DNA of 61,945 bases from Ahrensia sp. Lineage in GTDB: Bacteria; Pseudomonadota; Alphaproteobacteria; Rhizobiales; Rhizobiaceae. Of the stretch, positions 26,204-36,053 are shown in pieces. Location: NCBI GenBank assembly GCA_002698425.1, contig NZXU01000020.1, positions 1 through 61,945 of the forward strand, read 5' to 3'. The position numbers and the translations under genes were made by a program. The notes beneath the pieces are model-generated. The model was given only the letters and a program-made list of their open reading frames with translations, was not told where the DNA came from and did no database searches. The stretch's first letter is position 1. Every line of letters begins with the position of its first letter.

Positions 26204-26863
26204 ATGGCACCTCTCACACGCATTCTGCTGACCGTCTTCGCGGTCATCACCATGATCATCGGGGTTGGCGTGTATCTCTCGGCCCAGGACAAGGACGCCC
26301 CCACCTCCGCGCAAGGCCAGGGTGAAGACGTCGGTCAGCTGGTCCGGGACAACAGTCGCCGCCTCACCACCGTGCCGAACAGCGATGTCACCTTCGTCGA
26401 GTTCCTCGACTTCGAATGCGAAGCGTGTCGCGCGGCCTTCCCGATGGTCGAACAGCTGCGCGCCGAGTACGGGGACCGCGTCAACTTCGTCATCCGCTAC
26501 TTCCCCATTCAGTCTCACTTCAACGCAGAGCGGGCGGCGCGCGCGGTCGAGGCGGCCGCCCAACAGGACAAGTTCGAGCCGATGTACAAGAAGATGTACG
26601 AGACGCAGAGCGAGTGGGGCGAACAACAAACTCCGGCGGACTCCCGATTCCGCGGATTCGCAGCCGAACTCGGACTCGACATGGCGGCGTTCGATGCCGC
26701 CTACAACGACCCCGCCACACTCGACCGTGTCAATGTCGATGTCGCTGACGGCAAGGCCCTCGGGGTCAAGGGCACACCGACCTTCTTCATCGACGGAACC
26801 GAAGTGGAATTCAGGAGCTACGACGACTTGAAGGCCGCAGTCGAACAGGCATTGAACGGATAG
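26204..26863 (+). CDS. DsbA-like membrane-anchored thiol oxidoreductase, copy 1
   Basis: The 219-residue protein has an N-terminal anchor (residues 7-26) and a DsbA-type thioredoxin domain with Cys72-Glu-Ala-Cys75 and a cis-Pro in GTPTFFIDG. It would form or transfer disulfides outside the membrane. It matches the protein at 57402-58061 in length and in every motif position, so the two are recent paralogs. Both have a CTAC-type operator upstream. A GAAGGA ribosome site lies nine bases before the ATG. Confidence 0.9.
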   Translation: MAPLTRILLTVFAVITMIIGVGVYLSAQDKDAPTSAQGQGEDVGQLVRDNSRRLTTVPNSDVTFVEFLDFECEACRAAFPMVEQLRAEYGDRVNFVIRYFPIQSHFNAERAARAVEAAAQQDKFEPMYKKMYETQSEWGEQQTPADSRFRGFAAELGLDMAAFDAAYNDPATLDRVNVDVADGKALGVKGTPTFFIDGTEVEFRSYDDLKAAVEQALNG

Positions 26864-27439
26864 CCGCGGTGACTGCCGACAGCTCTTGGCGCACCGGTTC
26901 CATAACTCGGGACGTGTGCGGGCGCGAACATGACGGCAGCACCCCGCGTCGACGCCGATCTGAGGGGTCGACATCGACCGCAGTACACCGATCTCGCGTT
27001 GGCTGACAGGGAGATGGCTTCTGCGCGAAGTCGGTTCCGTCGCGGTGAAGTCTCGCTTCGACCTCAGTACGCGCCATCTCGAATCGCCTCTGCATGGTGG
27101 GCGACCATCAGTCCGAGATGCAAGCGGGTGGTTAGCTGCACTGGTTCGGATGATGATGATGATGCGGCCGGGCCCCGCACCCCACGCCCCGCGTCATCAG
27201 ATCGGCCGCCTGCCGGATCCTGACGAACACGGCTCGAAAGGTGCTGTCGTCGGCGCCTGAGCTCTCACCGCAGACGGGACAATCAGACGGCGTGGGCATG
27301 GCCCGAAATCATCTGCGGGAGAAGGGGCGTCCCTGTGAACGGGCGAGAGCATTGCGCGATACCGGGTCGGGGCCACGCACGCGCCTAGCCCGAGGACCAA
27401 TGTGATGCAGCCGCTATGCCAACAATGCGGTCTCCGTCG
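26864..27439. other. Intergenic region without a recognised gene
   Basis: This stretch lies between the convergent dsbA and copD-ctaG genes. Short frames exist on both strands, but none has a ribosome site and motif that support it. A short run of gat triplets is visible near 27150-27165. Confidence 0.5.
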
Positions 27440-29368
27440 TCATGAGCCCAGGCTCGGCGCAGCCGTCCTCTGCTCGATCGCAGTCGAGCGGCGGCGCCGC
27501 GCGATCAGCACCGCGAGCACCGCCAGCATTGCCACAACCCCGCCGGCGGCGATCACTTGACCTCCCAACCGCTGGTCGCCCAGCAAGTTCGCATGCCAGC
27601 TCAGTTTCAAGGAGCCGTAGAAGGCGCCACCGAGAACCTCACGCATGTTCATCACCACGACCCCGGCAATGATGAACTGCGACAGCGCGAGAAACAGCAT
27701 CGCGATCCGGCCCCGCTTGGGCATCGGCCGTGGCACCACCGGCTCGACGCCGCCGACGGCGGTGAAGAACAGCGCACCGCTGAGCAGGAAGTACCCGATC
27801 ATCAGCATGTGCGTGGCGTGTTCGCTTACGGCAGCATCGAAGACCACTTCGAGGCAGAGCCCGTACACGCCCACCACGAGAAGCGTCAGCGCCGTCCACG
27901 GATGAGCGATAAAACGCAGCAGTGACGAATTCAGCGCGCTGACAAGCCATTCGCGTGGCCCCGGCACCGCATTGGGTTCGGCTGCCCGCAAGGCCCTCAG
28001 CGCGAGGGTCACCGGTGCGCCCTGCACGAGCAACACCGGCACCACTATCGTGAGCACCAATTGAGCGACGGCGTGCATGCTGAACATCGCCGCCATGTAC
28101 ATGCCGAGTCCTGACGAAGTGGCGAACAACAAAACGACGCAGCCGATCAGCCACGATACGGTGCGCCGCGTCGACCACGGGGCACCGCGGCGAGCCAGCC
28201 GATACACCGCAGCAAGGTAGACGCCGGCCATGACGACCGCCGCCGTGCCGAAGATCAGGTCGAACCGCCATTCGACCAACACCCGCGCGATCGTCGGCGC
28301 CTCGGTGAGGTCGAAGCCGAGCGCAGCCTCGGCCGGAACGGGTTCGCGCGTCGCGGGCGGCGGTGGCGTGCGACCGAGCCCGACCGCCAGGCCGACTGCG
28401 ACGCCAAACAGGGCGGCTTCTGTGAGTGCGAGCCGCAGCAGCGGTCGGCGCGACGTCGGATCACGCTGCAGCGCAACGATCGACGACCGCCGCTGTCGCC
28501 AGCCGATCACACCGAGGCCGGCCAGCGCTGTCACCTTGCCCACGATGAGGAGCCCGTAGGTGCTGTCGAAGATGGTCGACACGTCGATCCGGACCGCCGC
28601 GTTGACGAATCCGCTCACGGCCATCGACGCGAAGCACCACAGCGCCAGACCCGAGAAACGCCGGGCGGCGATGTCGGTGTGGCTGCCGCCGCGCAGCGCG
28701 TGCCCAAGCAGCGCCAGCAATCCGCCGGCCCACAAGGTCCCGGCAACCAGGTGAATGATCAGGCTGTTGGTCGCGATGTCGTGTGAGCCGCCCGAGGAGG
28801 AGTGCCCTGTCACGGCCAGCGGCATCAACGTCGCCAGGGCGCCCGCCAGTAGGGCAGGCGTCCACGACCACCGCAGCACCGGTAGGCTCGCTACCGCGAC
28901 GACCGCGGCCAGAATCGAGGTGGTGCGCCACGCCGCGGTGGTTTCGACGAGGTCGGCCGCCGACCATATGTCCAGCGGTGTGAGCTCGGTCAACGGCACC
29001 CCCGACACGTCGGAGATCGTCAGCGCCACCAACAGCGCAGCGCACATCGCCCAGATCGCGCAAGCGGCTGCGCCGATCCGAAGCGCCCGGTACCCGTCGA
29101 CGTCGAGCACTCCACTTGCCTGTGGCGGAACGAGGAACGCCGCGAACAGGAAGTGTCCGATCGCCACCATCGCAGCGATCTCTGCGGCGGCGCGCAGGAA
29201 GGACAGCCCGTAGGTGGTGATCGGCCCGGGATCGCTCAGCCCGGTCACCGCCAGCGCCTCGGGCAGTGCCTGGGCGCCGATCGCGGCAGCGGTAACGCCC
29301 GCCAGCAGTGCAACCCCGAGCAACACAGCCCGCACGACCCAGCGTCGGGGGGCAGCAGAGGTGGCCAT
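27440..29368 (-). CDS. CopD-CtaG fusion membrane protein
   Basis: The protein has about 642 residues and some fourteen membrane segments. The N-terminal half has the CopD copper-import pattern (TGHSSSGGSH, then HLVAGTLWAGGL). The C-terminal half has the CtaG/caa3-oxidase assembly pattern (MFSMHAVAQ, SEHATHMLM, GYFLLSGALFF) with conserved His and Met. Such fusions, like M. tuberculosis Rv0102, are thought to move copper across the membrane toward cytochrome oxidase or other cuproenzymes. ATG at 29368 has GGGGA upstream; a start four codons earlier is possible. It follows ccdA by about 115 bases and shares its operator. Confidence 0.85.
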   Translation of the reverse strand: MATSAAPRRWVVRAVLLGVALLAGVTAAAIGAQALPEALAVTGLSDPGPITTYGLSFLRAAAEIAAMVAIGHFLFAAFLVPPQASGVLDVDGYRALRIGAAACAIWAMCAALLVALTISDVSGVPLTELTPLDIWSAADLVETTAAWRTTSILAAVVAVASLPVLRWSWTPALLAGALATLMPLAVTGHSSSGGSHDIATNSLIIHLVAGTLWAGGLLALLGHALRGGSHTDIAARRFSGLALWCFASMAVSGFVNAAVRIDVSTIFDSTYGLLIVGKVTALAGLGVIGWRQRRSSIVALQRDPTSRRPLLRLALTEAALFGVAVGLAVGLGRTPPPPATREPVPAEAALGFDLTEAPTIARVLVEWRFDLIFGTAAVVMAGVYLAAVYRLARRGAPWSTRRTVSWLIGCVVLLFATSSGLGMYMAAMFSMHAVAQLVLTIVVPVLLVQGAPVTLALRALRAAEPNAVPGPREWLVSALNSSLLRFIAHPWTALTLLVVGVYGLCLEVVFDAAVSEHATHMLMIGYFLLSGALFFTAVGGVEPVVPRPMPKRGRIAMLFLALSQFIIAGVVVMNMREVLGGAFYGSLKLSWHANLLGDQRLGGQVIAAGGVVAMLAVLAVLIARRRRSTAIEQRTAAPSLGS

Positions 29369-29482
29369 CACCGTCCCCATTCCGATCCCGCGGTCGATTC
29401 GCCATGACCGCCTCGGCGCTTCACGATCAGCACAGGTGTCCCCGGAAAGAGCGACGGCGCGGAGGGCTCGAAAGCGATTGCG

Positions 29483-30277
29483 TCATATCGGAAGTGTGGT
29501 GTTGCTGACGAACGCATCGCGCACCCATGACACCACCTCGTTCCACAGTCCGGTCAGCAGGGCGATGCCGACCGCGACGAGGAGCACGGCGCCGAAGACC
29601 TGGATTTGGCGGGTGTTTCGTCGCAGCCAGCCCAGTGCCCTCATTGCCCGTCCGGATGCCAGCGCGAATAGCACGAACGGAGCGCCCAGACCCACACAGT
29701 AGGCGACGACGAGCACGATGCCGCGCGCGACGTTGGGCCCTTCGGTGGCAGATGCCACAGCGATGACACCCGTCAGCGTCGGGCCCAAACACGGGGTCCA
29801 GCCCAGCCCGAACACCGCCCCCAGGAGCGGCGCACCCCACAGGGTGGACAACGACGTGGGCGTAAACCGCGCGTCGCGTTGCAGCGCAGGGAAGAAACCC
29901 ATGAACACCAGACCCATCACGATTGTGACTACTCCGCCGATGCGCTGCAACAGCACCCCGTTGGTGATGATCGTCGTCGTCAGTCCCAGAATCGCGACGG
30001 TTCCCATCAGGAATACCGCCGTGAACCCGACAACGAACAACCCGGCGGCCCCTGCCACCCGCAGACGTGCCCTGCCCAGCGGCTGGGCACGCGCCTGGTC
30101 ATCATCCACGCCAACCACCGCGGCCAGGTAGGACAGGTACCCGGGTACGAGAGGTACGACGCAGGGCGACGCGAACGACACCAACCCAGCTAACGCCGAC
30201 ACGAGCACCGCGAGGAGCACGTGACCAGACGTAGCGATCGCGGTGACACCATCCACGAAGTCCGACACCCTCCGCAT
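29483..30277 (-). CDS. ccdA: CcdA thiol-disulfide transmembrane transporter
   Basis: The 264-residue protein has six or seven membrane segments and the two conserved redox cysteines, Cys39 in SPCVVPL and Cys163 in TPCLGP. CcdA passes electrons from cytosolic thioredoxin to extracytoplasmic TlpA/ResA-type proteins, used in cytochrome c and oxidase maturation. It is divergent from the L,D-transpeptidase gene, and a single CTAC-N11-GTAG site 74 bases upstream of its start lies between them. No resB gene is near. Confidence 0.9.
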   Translation of the reverse strand: MRRVSDFVDGVTAIATSGHVLLAVLVSALAGLVSFASPCVVPLVPGYLSYLAAVVGVDDDQARAQPLGRARLRVAGAAGLFVVGFTAVFLMGTVAILGLTTTIITNGVLLQRIGGVVTIVMGLVFMGFFPALQRDARFTPTSLSTLWGAPLLGAVFGLGWTPCLGPTLTGVIAVASATEGPNVARGIVLVVAYCVGLGAPFVLFALASGRAMRALGWLRRNTRQIQVFGAVLLVAVGIALLTGLWNEVVSWVRDAFVSNTTLPI

Positions 30278-30350
30278 CCACCGTTTCCGAATTCACGCAT
30301 CGACGACGCAGTTCCGCAGCCACACTGCGGCGCCCGAGACGCCACATCAT

Positions 30351-30369
30351 CTACTATTAAACTACGTAG
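30351..30369. promoter_or_regulatory. Divergent CTAC-N11-GTAG operator (ccdA / ldt)
   Basis: The site CTACTATTAAACTACGTAG is placed 74 bases from the ccdA start and 63 bases from the ldt start, in the only A+T-rich segment between them. Confidence 0.75.
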
Positions 30370-30431
30370 CAACAAATCGTCGTCAGCCGCCGCGAGCATC
30401 GGTCGGCGACCAGTGGAACGGAGAGGCCCGT

Positions 30432-31388
30432 ATGCGGTGCTCGCCAGCCAGGCAAATCTTGGCCATGATGACGACCGCTCTAGCGGCTGTGACCGTGCTG
30501 ACGGCGCCGTCGGCCTCCGCCGAGCCACAGATACCCGTGCCCGCACCCGGCGATCCCCTCACGGTCCCCGACGCGGCAGCGCCGAATCCCTTCCTCCCAC
30601 CGCTATCCGGCACTTTTCCCGGCCCATCGCCGGCGGCTACCGAAGACACACCCGCCGGCCAGAACCCGGCGCCCTACCTCGGCCCACCGGTCTTCGCTCC
30701 CCCCACGTTCAATCCGACGAACGGCTCGACGGTCGGCGTCGCCAAACCCATCATCATCAATTTTCAACGGCCCATCGCCGACCGCACGCTGGCTGAACAA
30801 GCCGTCCATATCTCCTCCACCCCCGCGGTTCCCGGGAAGTTCTACTGGATGAGCGCGACTCAACTCAGATGGCGGCCCATCGACTTCTGGCCCGCCAACA
30901 CCACGGTCAGCATCGATGCCAGCGGCACGAAATCGAGCTTCCGCACCGGCGACTCGTTGGTGGCGACTATCGACAACGCCACCCTCCAAATGGAGGTCAT
31001 GCGCAACGGCACCCTGGAGAAGACCATGCCGGTGTCCTTAGGAAAGCCGGGATACGAAACACCCAACGGCACCTATTACGTGCTCGAGAAGTTCGCGGAC
31101 ATGGTGATGGACTCCTCCACCTACGGTGTGCCGATCGACGCAGCCGAGGGGTACAAGCTCAAGGTCAAAGACGCGGTGCGCATCAGCAACGCCGGCATCT
31201 TCGTTCATGGCGCGCCCTGGTCAGTCGCCGATCAGGGCAAGCGCAACGTCAGCCACGGGTGCCCCAATTTGAGTCCAGCCAATGCGCAGTGGTTCTACGA
31301 CAACTTCGGCAGCGGGGACCCGGTCGTCGTCAAGAACTCCGTCGGTATCTACGACGAGAATGACGGAGCCCAGGACTGGCAGATCTGA
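30432..31388 (+). CDS. L,D-transpeptidase with Ig-like domain
   Basis: The 318-residue exported protein has a signal peptide (1-33), a Pro-rich stretch, an Ig-like domain (about 90-175) and a YkuD catalytic domain with His in IFVHGAPW and the SHGC motif (Cys277). It would make 3-3 cross-links in peptidoglycan or attach proteins to it, and is inhibited mainly by carbapenems in known homologs. The ATG at 30432 has GGAGAGG nearby; the frame is open upstream but that would place the operator inside the gene. Confidence 0.9.
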   Translation: MRCSPARQILAMMTTALAAVTVLTAPSASAEPQIPVPAPGDPLTVPDAAAPNPFLPPLSGTFPGPSPAATEDTPAGQNPAPYLGPPVFAPPTFNPTNGSTVGVAKPIIINFQRPIADRTLAEQAVHISSTPAVPGKFYWMSATQLRWRPIDFWPANTTVSIDASGTKSSFRTGDSLVATIDNATLQMEVMRNGTLEKTMPVSLGKPGYETPNGTYYVLEKFADMVMDSSTYGVPIDAAEGYKLKVKDAVRISNAGIFVHGAPWSVADQGKRNVSHGCPNLSPANAQWFYDNFGSGDPVVVKNSVGIYDENDGAQDWQI

Positions 31389-31806
31389 CGTCCAAGGCAG
31401 AAACGTCCAGCGGTCACACGCCGCACCCCGCTTGGCACCTTTGCGAAACCGCCGCGCGCAAGACCAAAAGCGCGATCGTCACCCACATCACCAAACGCGC
31501 TCCCCAGCGAACGCAACCCGGTACCCATAGTGGTCCTCGGCAGCGCCATACCGCACAGACGATGCTGACGCCCTGTCCTCGCCCATGGCCGTCGGTGGTT
31601 TCGTCGAACGCGACAGCGCTCGTATGCGAGCGCTCGCGCCACGACACACGATCCATGTCGGCGACTTATCGAGGAAACCACCGTCCTCGGCGATGGGTGT
31701 CGATGAGCAGCGGGTCCGTTTCCCGCCACCGGGTGACCGGTTAGGTGCCGGCGCGACCAACGTTGTCGGCGAACACTATTCGTGACACGAGGTCATCTTC
31801 CGCCCT
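31389..31806. other. Intergenic region without a recognised gene
   Basis: This lies between the convergent ldt and cyclase genes. Frames on both strands are present but lack motifs and ribosome sites. No palindromes of the CTAC type are seen. Confidence 0.45.
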
Positions 31807-32628
31807 CTACGAGGAGGTTGAAGGAGGTGAGGTCGACTCGGCATTCCGCCCGCGCGGCGAGGACGCCAGCGCGCCGAAGTGCGCCGCAACTTCACCGACG
31901 AACGACTGCGTGGTCGGCGGGTCCTCATCGCCAGAGGGCGGGCGCACTTCACCGACGCGACGCGCGAATTGGCGTAAACAGGCCGTCGAACAGAAGTAGA
32001 ACCGGTAAGTGTCTTCCTGGTGCGCGATCGTCAACGGGTGGGCGTCTGTCGTAACGTGCATCCGACATATCGGATCGACGTGCTCCTGGTGGCGGGTTCC
32101 GACGTCGAGGGCGAACGCTTCCACCAGGGCACCGACGTTCCGCAACCGAAGCGGGCCCAACGACGTCATCGCCAGGAGGTCGGTTCCCCGAAGCGCGGCC
32201 GCGGCCGCGGCGTTGCCGACAATCTGGCCTGGCCGGGCGACGGCGGCCAGTCTGGCTGCAGTGTTGACCGTCGACCCGAAGACGTCTCCGCGGCGCTTCA
32301 CCACCGGCCCAACACAGAGGCCGGCGCGCAACAATGGAAAGCCGTCGATGCGACTGGTCTCGTCACGGAGACGCCGGAGGAAGGCCAGCGCCGCGGTGGG
32401 GTCCGAACTGGTGATCATCACGGCATCGCCGAGGGTCTTGACCATGTCGTCGCCGGGCCCGAGGACCCTGGCGGCTGTGGTGGCGAACCGATCTGCCAGT
32501 TCGGCAGCGCGATGATCACCGTGGGTTTCGGTGAAAGCAGTGAACCCAGCAATGTCCACGAAAATGACCACCGTGTTCACGTCGGCATGCTCGAATTCAT
32601 CTGCGGCACCGGACGGGTCGATCGTCAT
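31807..32628 (-). CDS. Class III adenylate cyclase fused to a YHS metal-binding domain
   Basis: Residues about 18-170 form a class III cyclase domain with the metal-binding Asp25 and Asp68, Lys64 near the purine site, and the transition-state residues Asn122 and Arg126, so it looks active. Residues about 183-224 form a YHS domain (VDPICRM, then FYFCSTACLRQF) with Cys188, Cys213 and Cys217. YHS domains occur at the ends of copper and silver ATPases and bind metal. The ATG overlaps the stop of the upstream P-type ATPase by four bases. I infer that cAMP production is coupled to the metal carried by that ATPase. Confidence 0.85.
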   Translation of the reverse strand: MTIDPSGAADEFEHADVNTVVIFVDIAGFTAFTETHGDHRAAELADRFATTAARVLGPGDDMVKTLGDAVMITSSDPTAALAFLRRLRDETSRIDGFPLLRAGLCVGPVVKRRGDVFGSTVNTAARLAAVARPGQIVGNAAAAAALRGTDLLAMTSLGPLRLRNVGALVEAFALDVGTRHQEHVDPICRMHVTTDAHPLTIAHQEDTYRFYFCSTACLRQFARRVGEVRPPSGDEDPPTTQSFVGEVAAHFGALASSPRGRNAESTSPPSTSS

Positions 32629-35165
32629 GGCGTCTCTTCTGCACGCTCAACGCGCGGCGCTGCTGGGGTGACCGACTGCATAGGCAGCCCGAGGAGGCGC
32701 AACGCATTGGCGACGACGATGAGCGTCGAGCCTTCGTGGATGAGCACGGCGGGACCGATGCCCAGGCCAAAGACCGTCGCCGGGATGAGGACCGCGACGA
32801 TTCCGAGACTTGCCCACAGGTTCTGCTTGATGACGCGCGAGGAGCGGCGGCTCAGGCTCACCGCAAACGGCAACGCGCGCAGGTCGTCGGCCATCAGCGC
32901 AACGTCAGCGGTCTCCAACGCCACGTCGGAGCCCGCCGCCCCCATCGCGATACCCACGCTCGCGCCGGCCATGGCGGGCGCGTCGTTGACGCCGTCGCCG
33001 ACCATCCCGACGCGGCCGTGGCGTTCCCGCAGGGCGGCGATCTGGGCCACCTTGTCCTCGGGCATCAGATCGCCGCGGGCGTAGGCGACACCGACTTCGG
33101 CGGCGACGGCATCGGCCACCCGCTGGTTGTCCCCCGACAGCATCACGGTGTTCTTCACCCCCAGTGCGGCAAGACGCGCGATGACCGCCGACGCCTCCGG
33201 CCGAGGAAGGTCCATCAATCCGATCGCGCCCAACCAGCGGTCGCCCGCGCGGACGAGCATCGTCGTGCGGCCCGCCTGTTCGAGACGATTCACCTCGGCC
33301 GCCAGCTCAGCCGGCGGGGGCTGAGCGGCGTCGGTGAACAACTCGGTCTTGCCGATGCAGACCTCGACCCCCTCGACCGACGCGACGATGCCGCGGCCGA
33401 TCACGGCCCGGACGTCGGTCGCGCGGGGTGTTACCGCCCCGGCGAGACGCGCGCGGCCGTCGCGGACGATGGCTCGGGCGAGCGGATGGTCGCTTTGCTC
33501 CTCTACGGCAACGGCGATCCTCAGCAGTTCGGCGTCGTCGCTGTCTGCGGGGGCGCAGACATCGGCGATCCGGGGCCGCCCCTCGGTGAGGGTGCCGGTC
33601 TTGTCAAAGGCCAGCACGTTGACCCGGCCAAGTTCCTCCAACGCGGCACCGCCCTTCATCAGGATGCCGGCCCGCGCCGCCCGCGCTACCGCCGACAACA
33701 CCGCGCTGGGCGTGGCGATCGCCAGCGCACACGGGCTGGCCGCCACCAGGACGGCAAGCGCCCGGTACACCGTGTCAGTGAACGGCTCGTCGACCCCGAA
33801 CCCGGCGAAGAGCAGCAGGACCACACCGACCAGGATCACGGGCACGAAGATCCGCTGGAAGCGGTCGGTAAAGCGCTGCGTGGAGGTGGTCTTGGTTTGC
33901 GCCTCGGCCACCAGACGCACCACTCGGGCCAGGGTGGAGTCACTGGCGAGCCGGGTCACCTGAATCTCGATGGCGCCGGCGCCGTTGATGGTGCCGGCGA
34001 ACACTCGCGATGCCGCGTCGATGAGCTCGGGTGACGCCGCAGCTGCCGCCACGTCCGGGACCGGGATCTTGTCGACGGGGACGCTTTCCCCGGTCACCGG
34101 GGCTTGATCGATGCTGCTGCTGCCTGCCACGACGAAGCCGTCTGCGGCCAGACGCATGTTGGGGCGCACGACGACGATGTCCCCGATGCGCAGGTCCGCG
34201 ACGGACACTTCGACGGTGTCGCCGGTGCCGCCGCGTCGCACCAGCGCCGTCTTGGGGGCGAGTTCGGCGAGCGCTTCGATCGCCCGGCGAGCCCGGCCCA
34301 TCGCATAGCCCTCGAGTGCGTGTCCGACGCTGAAGAGGAACAGCAGGAGCGCACCTTCGGCGACTTCGCCGAGCGCCGCCGCACCCGCAGCGGAGACGAG
34401 CATGAGGAAATCGATCTCGAACCGGCCCTGCCGCACACTGGCGAAGGCTTCCTGCACGGTGAAGAACGCGCCGAAGAAGAACGCCAAGCCGTAGACCACC
34501 ACCTCGGCCGACCGTGGCGTATCGGCGAAGGCGGCCAGTAACCAGCCCGTGAGTAGGAGCGCGCCCGCCAGTCCCGCAAAGACCAGTTCGGTGCGTTCGC
34601 CGAAGATCCCGCCGTGACCGTGTTGATGGTCGGCGCCGTCTCCGTCGTGCGCGACGGCTGCTTCCGCGTCCGCGGCGCTCCCCGACGGCGCCACCTGCGC
34701 GGCGATCACGTCTACGAGTTCCTGGGCGGTCACCGTCGTCCGCTCGAACTCCAGCTCGACTGATTCTGGTGTCGCGGCTGCGGCGACGACGCCGGGAATC
34801 GTCGACAGCGTGTCGACGAGCGCAGTGCGCATCGCCATATCGTCATGAGTGCCTGTGGTCAACCACCGCAGGTGCCCATACGTCGACGTAATCGTGTCGG
34901 CCGCCTCCAGAGCCCGCCGCTGCACTTCTGTCGCGGACGCAGCCTCGGCGTCGTAGTGCACGCACAGGCGGGGGTTGGGCGTGTCGCCATCGATAACGTG
35001 GGCCTGTTCGATGATCCCGTCATCCACCAGGCCGCGCGTCAGGCGGTCAGCGCAGCGCTCGTCGCTGTCGGGAAGCAGGTCTGTCAGGTCGAGTGCCAGG
35101 GTCCTATGTGTGGGCGTTCCGTCGGCGCCGAGGCGGCTCACCGTCTCGCCGTTGCGATCTGCCAT
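32625..35165 (-). CDS. CtpD-like P1B-4-type metal ATPase
   Basis: The protein has about 846 residues. A long N-terminal region (1-180) contains two weak ferredoxin-like segments and ends in a His-rich linker (DHQHGHGG). The pump core follows, with TGES, Ser-Pro-Cys, DKTGT, GDGVNDAP and HEGST in the last helix. SPC plus HEG(G/S)T is the signature of P1B-4 pumps (CoaT, CtpD), which export Co, Zn, Cd or Fe(II). The start is uncertain: an ATG at 35165 lies at the edge of a TGCA-type operator, and the frame is open to 35255. It is translated together with the cyclase-YHS gene. Confidence 0.88.
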   Translation of the reverse strand: MADRNGETVSRLGADGTPTHRTLALDLTDLLPDSDERCADRLTRGLVDDGIIEQAHVIDGDTPNPRLCVHYDAEAASATEVQRRALEAADTITSTYGHLRWLTTGTHDDMAMRTALVDTLSTIPGVVAAAATPESVELEFERTTVTAQELVDVIAAQVAPSGSAADAEAAVAHDGDGADHQHGHGGIFGERTELVFAGLAGALLLTGWLLAAFADTPRSAEVVVYGLAFFFGAFFTVQEAFASVRQGRFEIDFLMLVSAAGAAALGEVAEGALLLFLFSVGHALEGYAMGRARRAIEALAELAPKTALVRRGGTGDTVEVSVADLRIGDIVVVRPNMRLAADGFVVAGSSSIDQAPVTGESVPVDKIPVPDVAAAAASPELIDAASRVFAGTINGAGAIEIQVTRLASDSTLARVVRLVAEAQTKTTSTQRFTDRFQRIFVPVILVGVVLLLFAGFGVDEPFTDTVYRALAVLVAASPCALAIATPSAVLSAVARAARAGILMKGGAALEELGRVNVLAFDKTGTLTEGRPRIADVCAPADSDDAELLRIAVAVEEQSDHPLARAIVRDGRARLAGAVTPRATDVRAVIGRGIVASVEGVEVCIGKTELFTDAAQPPPAELAAEVNRLEQAGRTTMLVRAGDRWLGAIGLMDLPRPEASAVIARLAALGVKNTVMLSGDNQRVADAVAAEVGVAYARGDLMPEDKVAQIAALRERHGRVGMVGDGVNDAPAMAGASVGIAMGAAGSDVALETADVALMADDLRALPFAVSLSRRSSRVIKQNLWASLGIVAVLIPATVFGLGIGPAVLIHEGSTLIVVANALRLLGLPMQSVTPAAPRVERAEETP

Positions 35166-35194
35166 ACATGCAATAATACGCATGTGTGCATATG
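35163..35194. promoter_or_regulatory. TGCA-type operator at the ATPase start
   Basis: Repeated elements TTGCAT, ATGCGTAT and CATATGCA overlap the likely start of the CtpD-like gene. They resemble the palindrome at 20788-20814. The overlap with the start codon suggests a leaderless, metal-regulated promoter. Confidence 0.45.
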
Positions 35195-35255
35195 ACTCGT
35201 CAACCCCAATTGCGCGAACCCGCGCGTCGGCGGCATCCGCCGACGTCGACGACAC

Positions 35256-35582
35256 GCATGCGACCCGACAGATTCAATGGCGAGCGCCGGCGCCGCCGAG
35301 AGACCCTCTCCGACGCCCCCCAGGGGAACCGCCGTGTGGCAGAACGTCTGCGCGCCGCCAACGGCTCAGTGAGAAACCCGTGTAGACGGACTGACCTACC
35401 CGAGAGCTGTTGCCCCGCAACCAATGTGACGCGAAGGTGCCCGCGCCTCACTCGGATCGCCGCATTGGATATCGACGGCGCCATTTGGCTGCAAGGCCGC
35501 CAGCGCACCCGCACGCATTGGCTACACGAATATTCCTGCTGGCGTTGCAAGGCGCTGCCGGGGAACGGGTGAGCTGCACTGT
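35256..35582. other. Intergenic region without a recognised gene
   Basis: Frames here are Arg-rich on both strands, which is typical of non-coding high-G+C DNA. No motif, repeat or ribosome site supports a gene. Confidence 0.4.
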
Positions 35583-35798
35583 CTACCAACGGTGACCGGG
35601 GCCTGAGGATGTCTTCGACGGCCAGTACGCCACGTACTCACCATCGGGGTCGTAGAAGTGCCAGCACCCATCGGGACTGGTCCGCGCGGTCCACCCCCGA
35701 GACACGGCCCACTGCACGAGGGCAGCGGCGATCTCGCCGTTACCAGCGGCACGCCGTGTTGCTTGCGCTCTGCCCCGTGGCTCACATTTGTATGCCAT
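35583..35798 (-). CDS. Small hypothetical protein
   Basis: A frame of about 71 residues ends with an ALVQWAVSRGWTAR segment, DGCWHFYDPDGEYVAYWPS and a short basic tail. This compact alpha-beta pattern resembles small mycobacterial and phage proteins of unknown role, some annotated as HicA-like; I cannot confirm that. The ATG at 35798 is the best start, though the frame is open to 35897. Confidence 0.45.
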   Translation of the reverse strand: MAYKCEPRGRAQATRRAAGNGEIAAALVQWAVSRGWTARTSPDGCWHFYDPDGEYVAYWPSKTSSGPGHRW

Positions 35799-35900
35799 GC
35801 CCAACATTGGGCCTGCCAAACGGCGAGGCCTCCTCCTCCCTCTCGTCTTGTGTAGCCGCAGCAACGCACCCTGAGGGGACTCTGCTCGCCGCTGCATTAT

Positions 35901-35919
35901 CTACGTACCTAGATAGTAC
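35901..35919. promoter_or_regulatory. Orphan CTAC-N11-GTAC site
   Basis: The site CTACGTACCTAGATAGTAC fits the family, but the rightward DNA enters the 3' end of the leftward acyltransferase gene after about 135 bases. A promoter here may have lost its gene, or it serves the small leftward gene. Confidence 0.5.
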
Positions 35920-36053
35920 TTGTTGGTGGCGTCGCGATGGTTGGAATGTGGTGGCGATGGACTACGTGAATCCGCTCTGGAGAAACGATGGCAACCGAGC
36001 AAGCTCTAACAGCCTCAAGCCAGAACGACCATGGTGCGCGCATCACGGCCCAG

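Noticed and set aside
32736..34034. A 432-codon frame antisense to the CtpD-like ATPase
   Set aside because: Composition is Arg/His/Gly-rich and lacks domain features, as expected opposite a real high-G+C gene.
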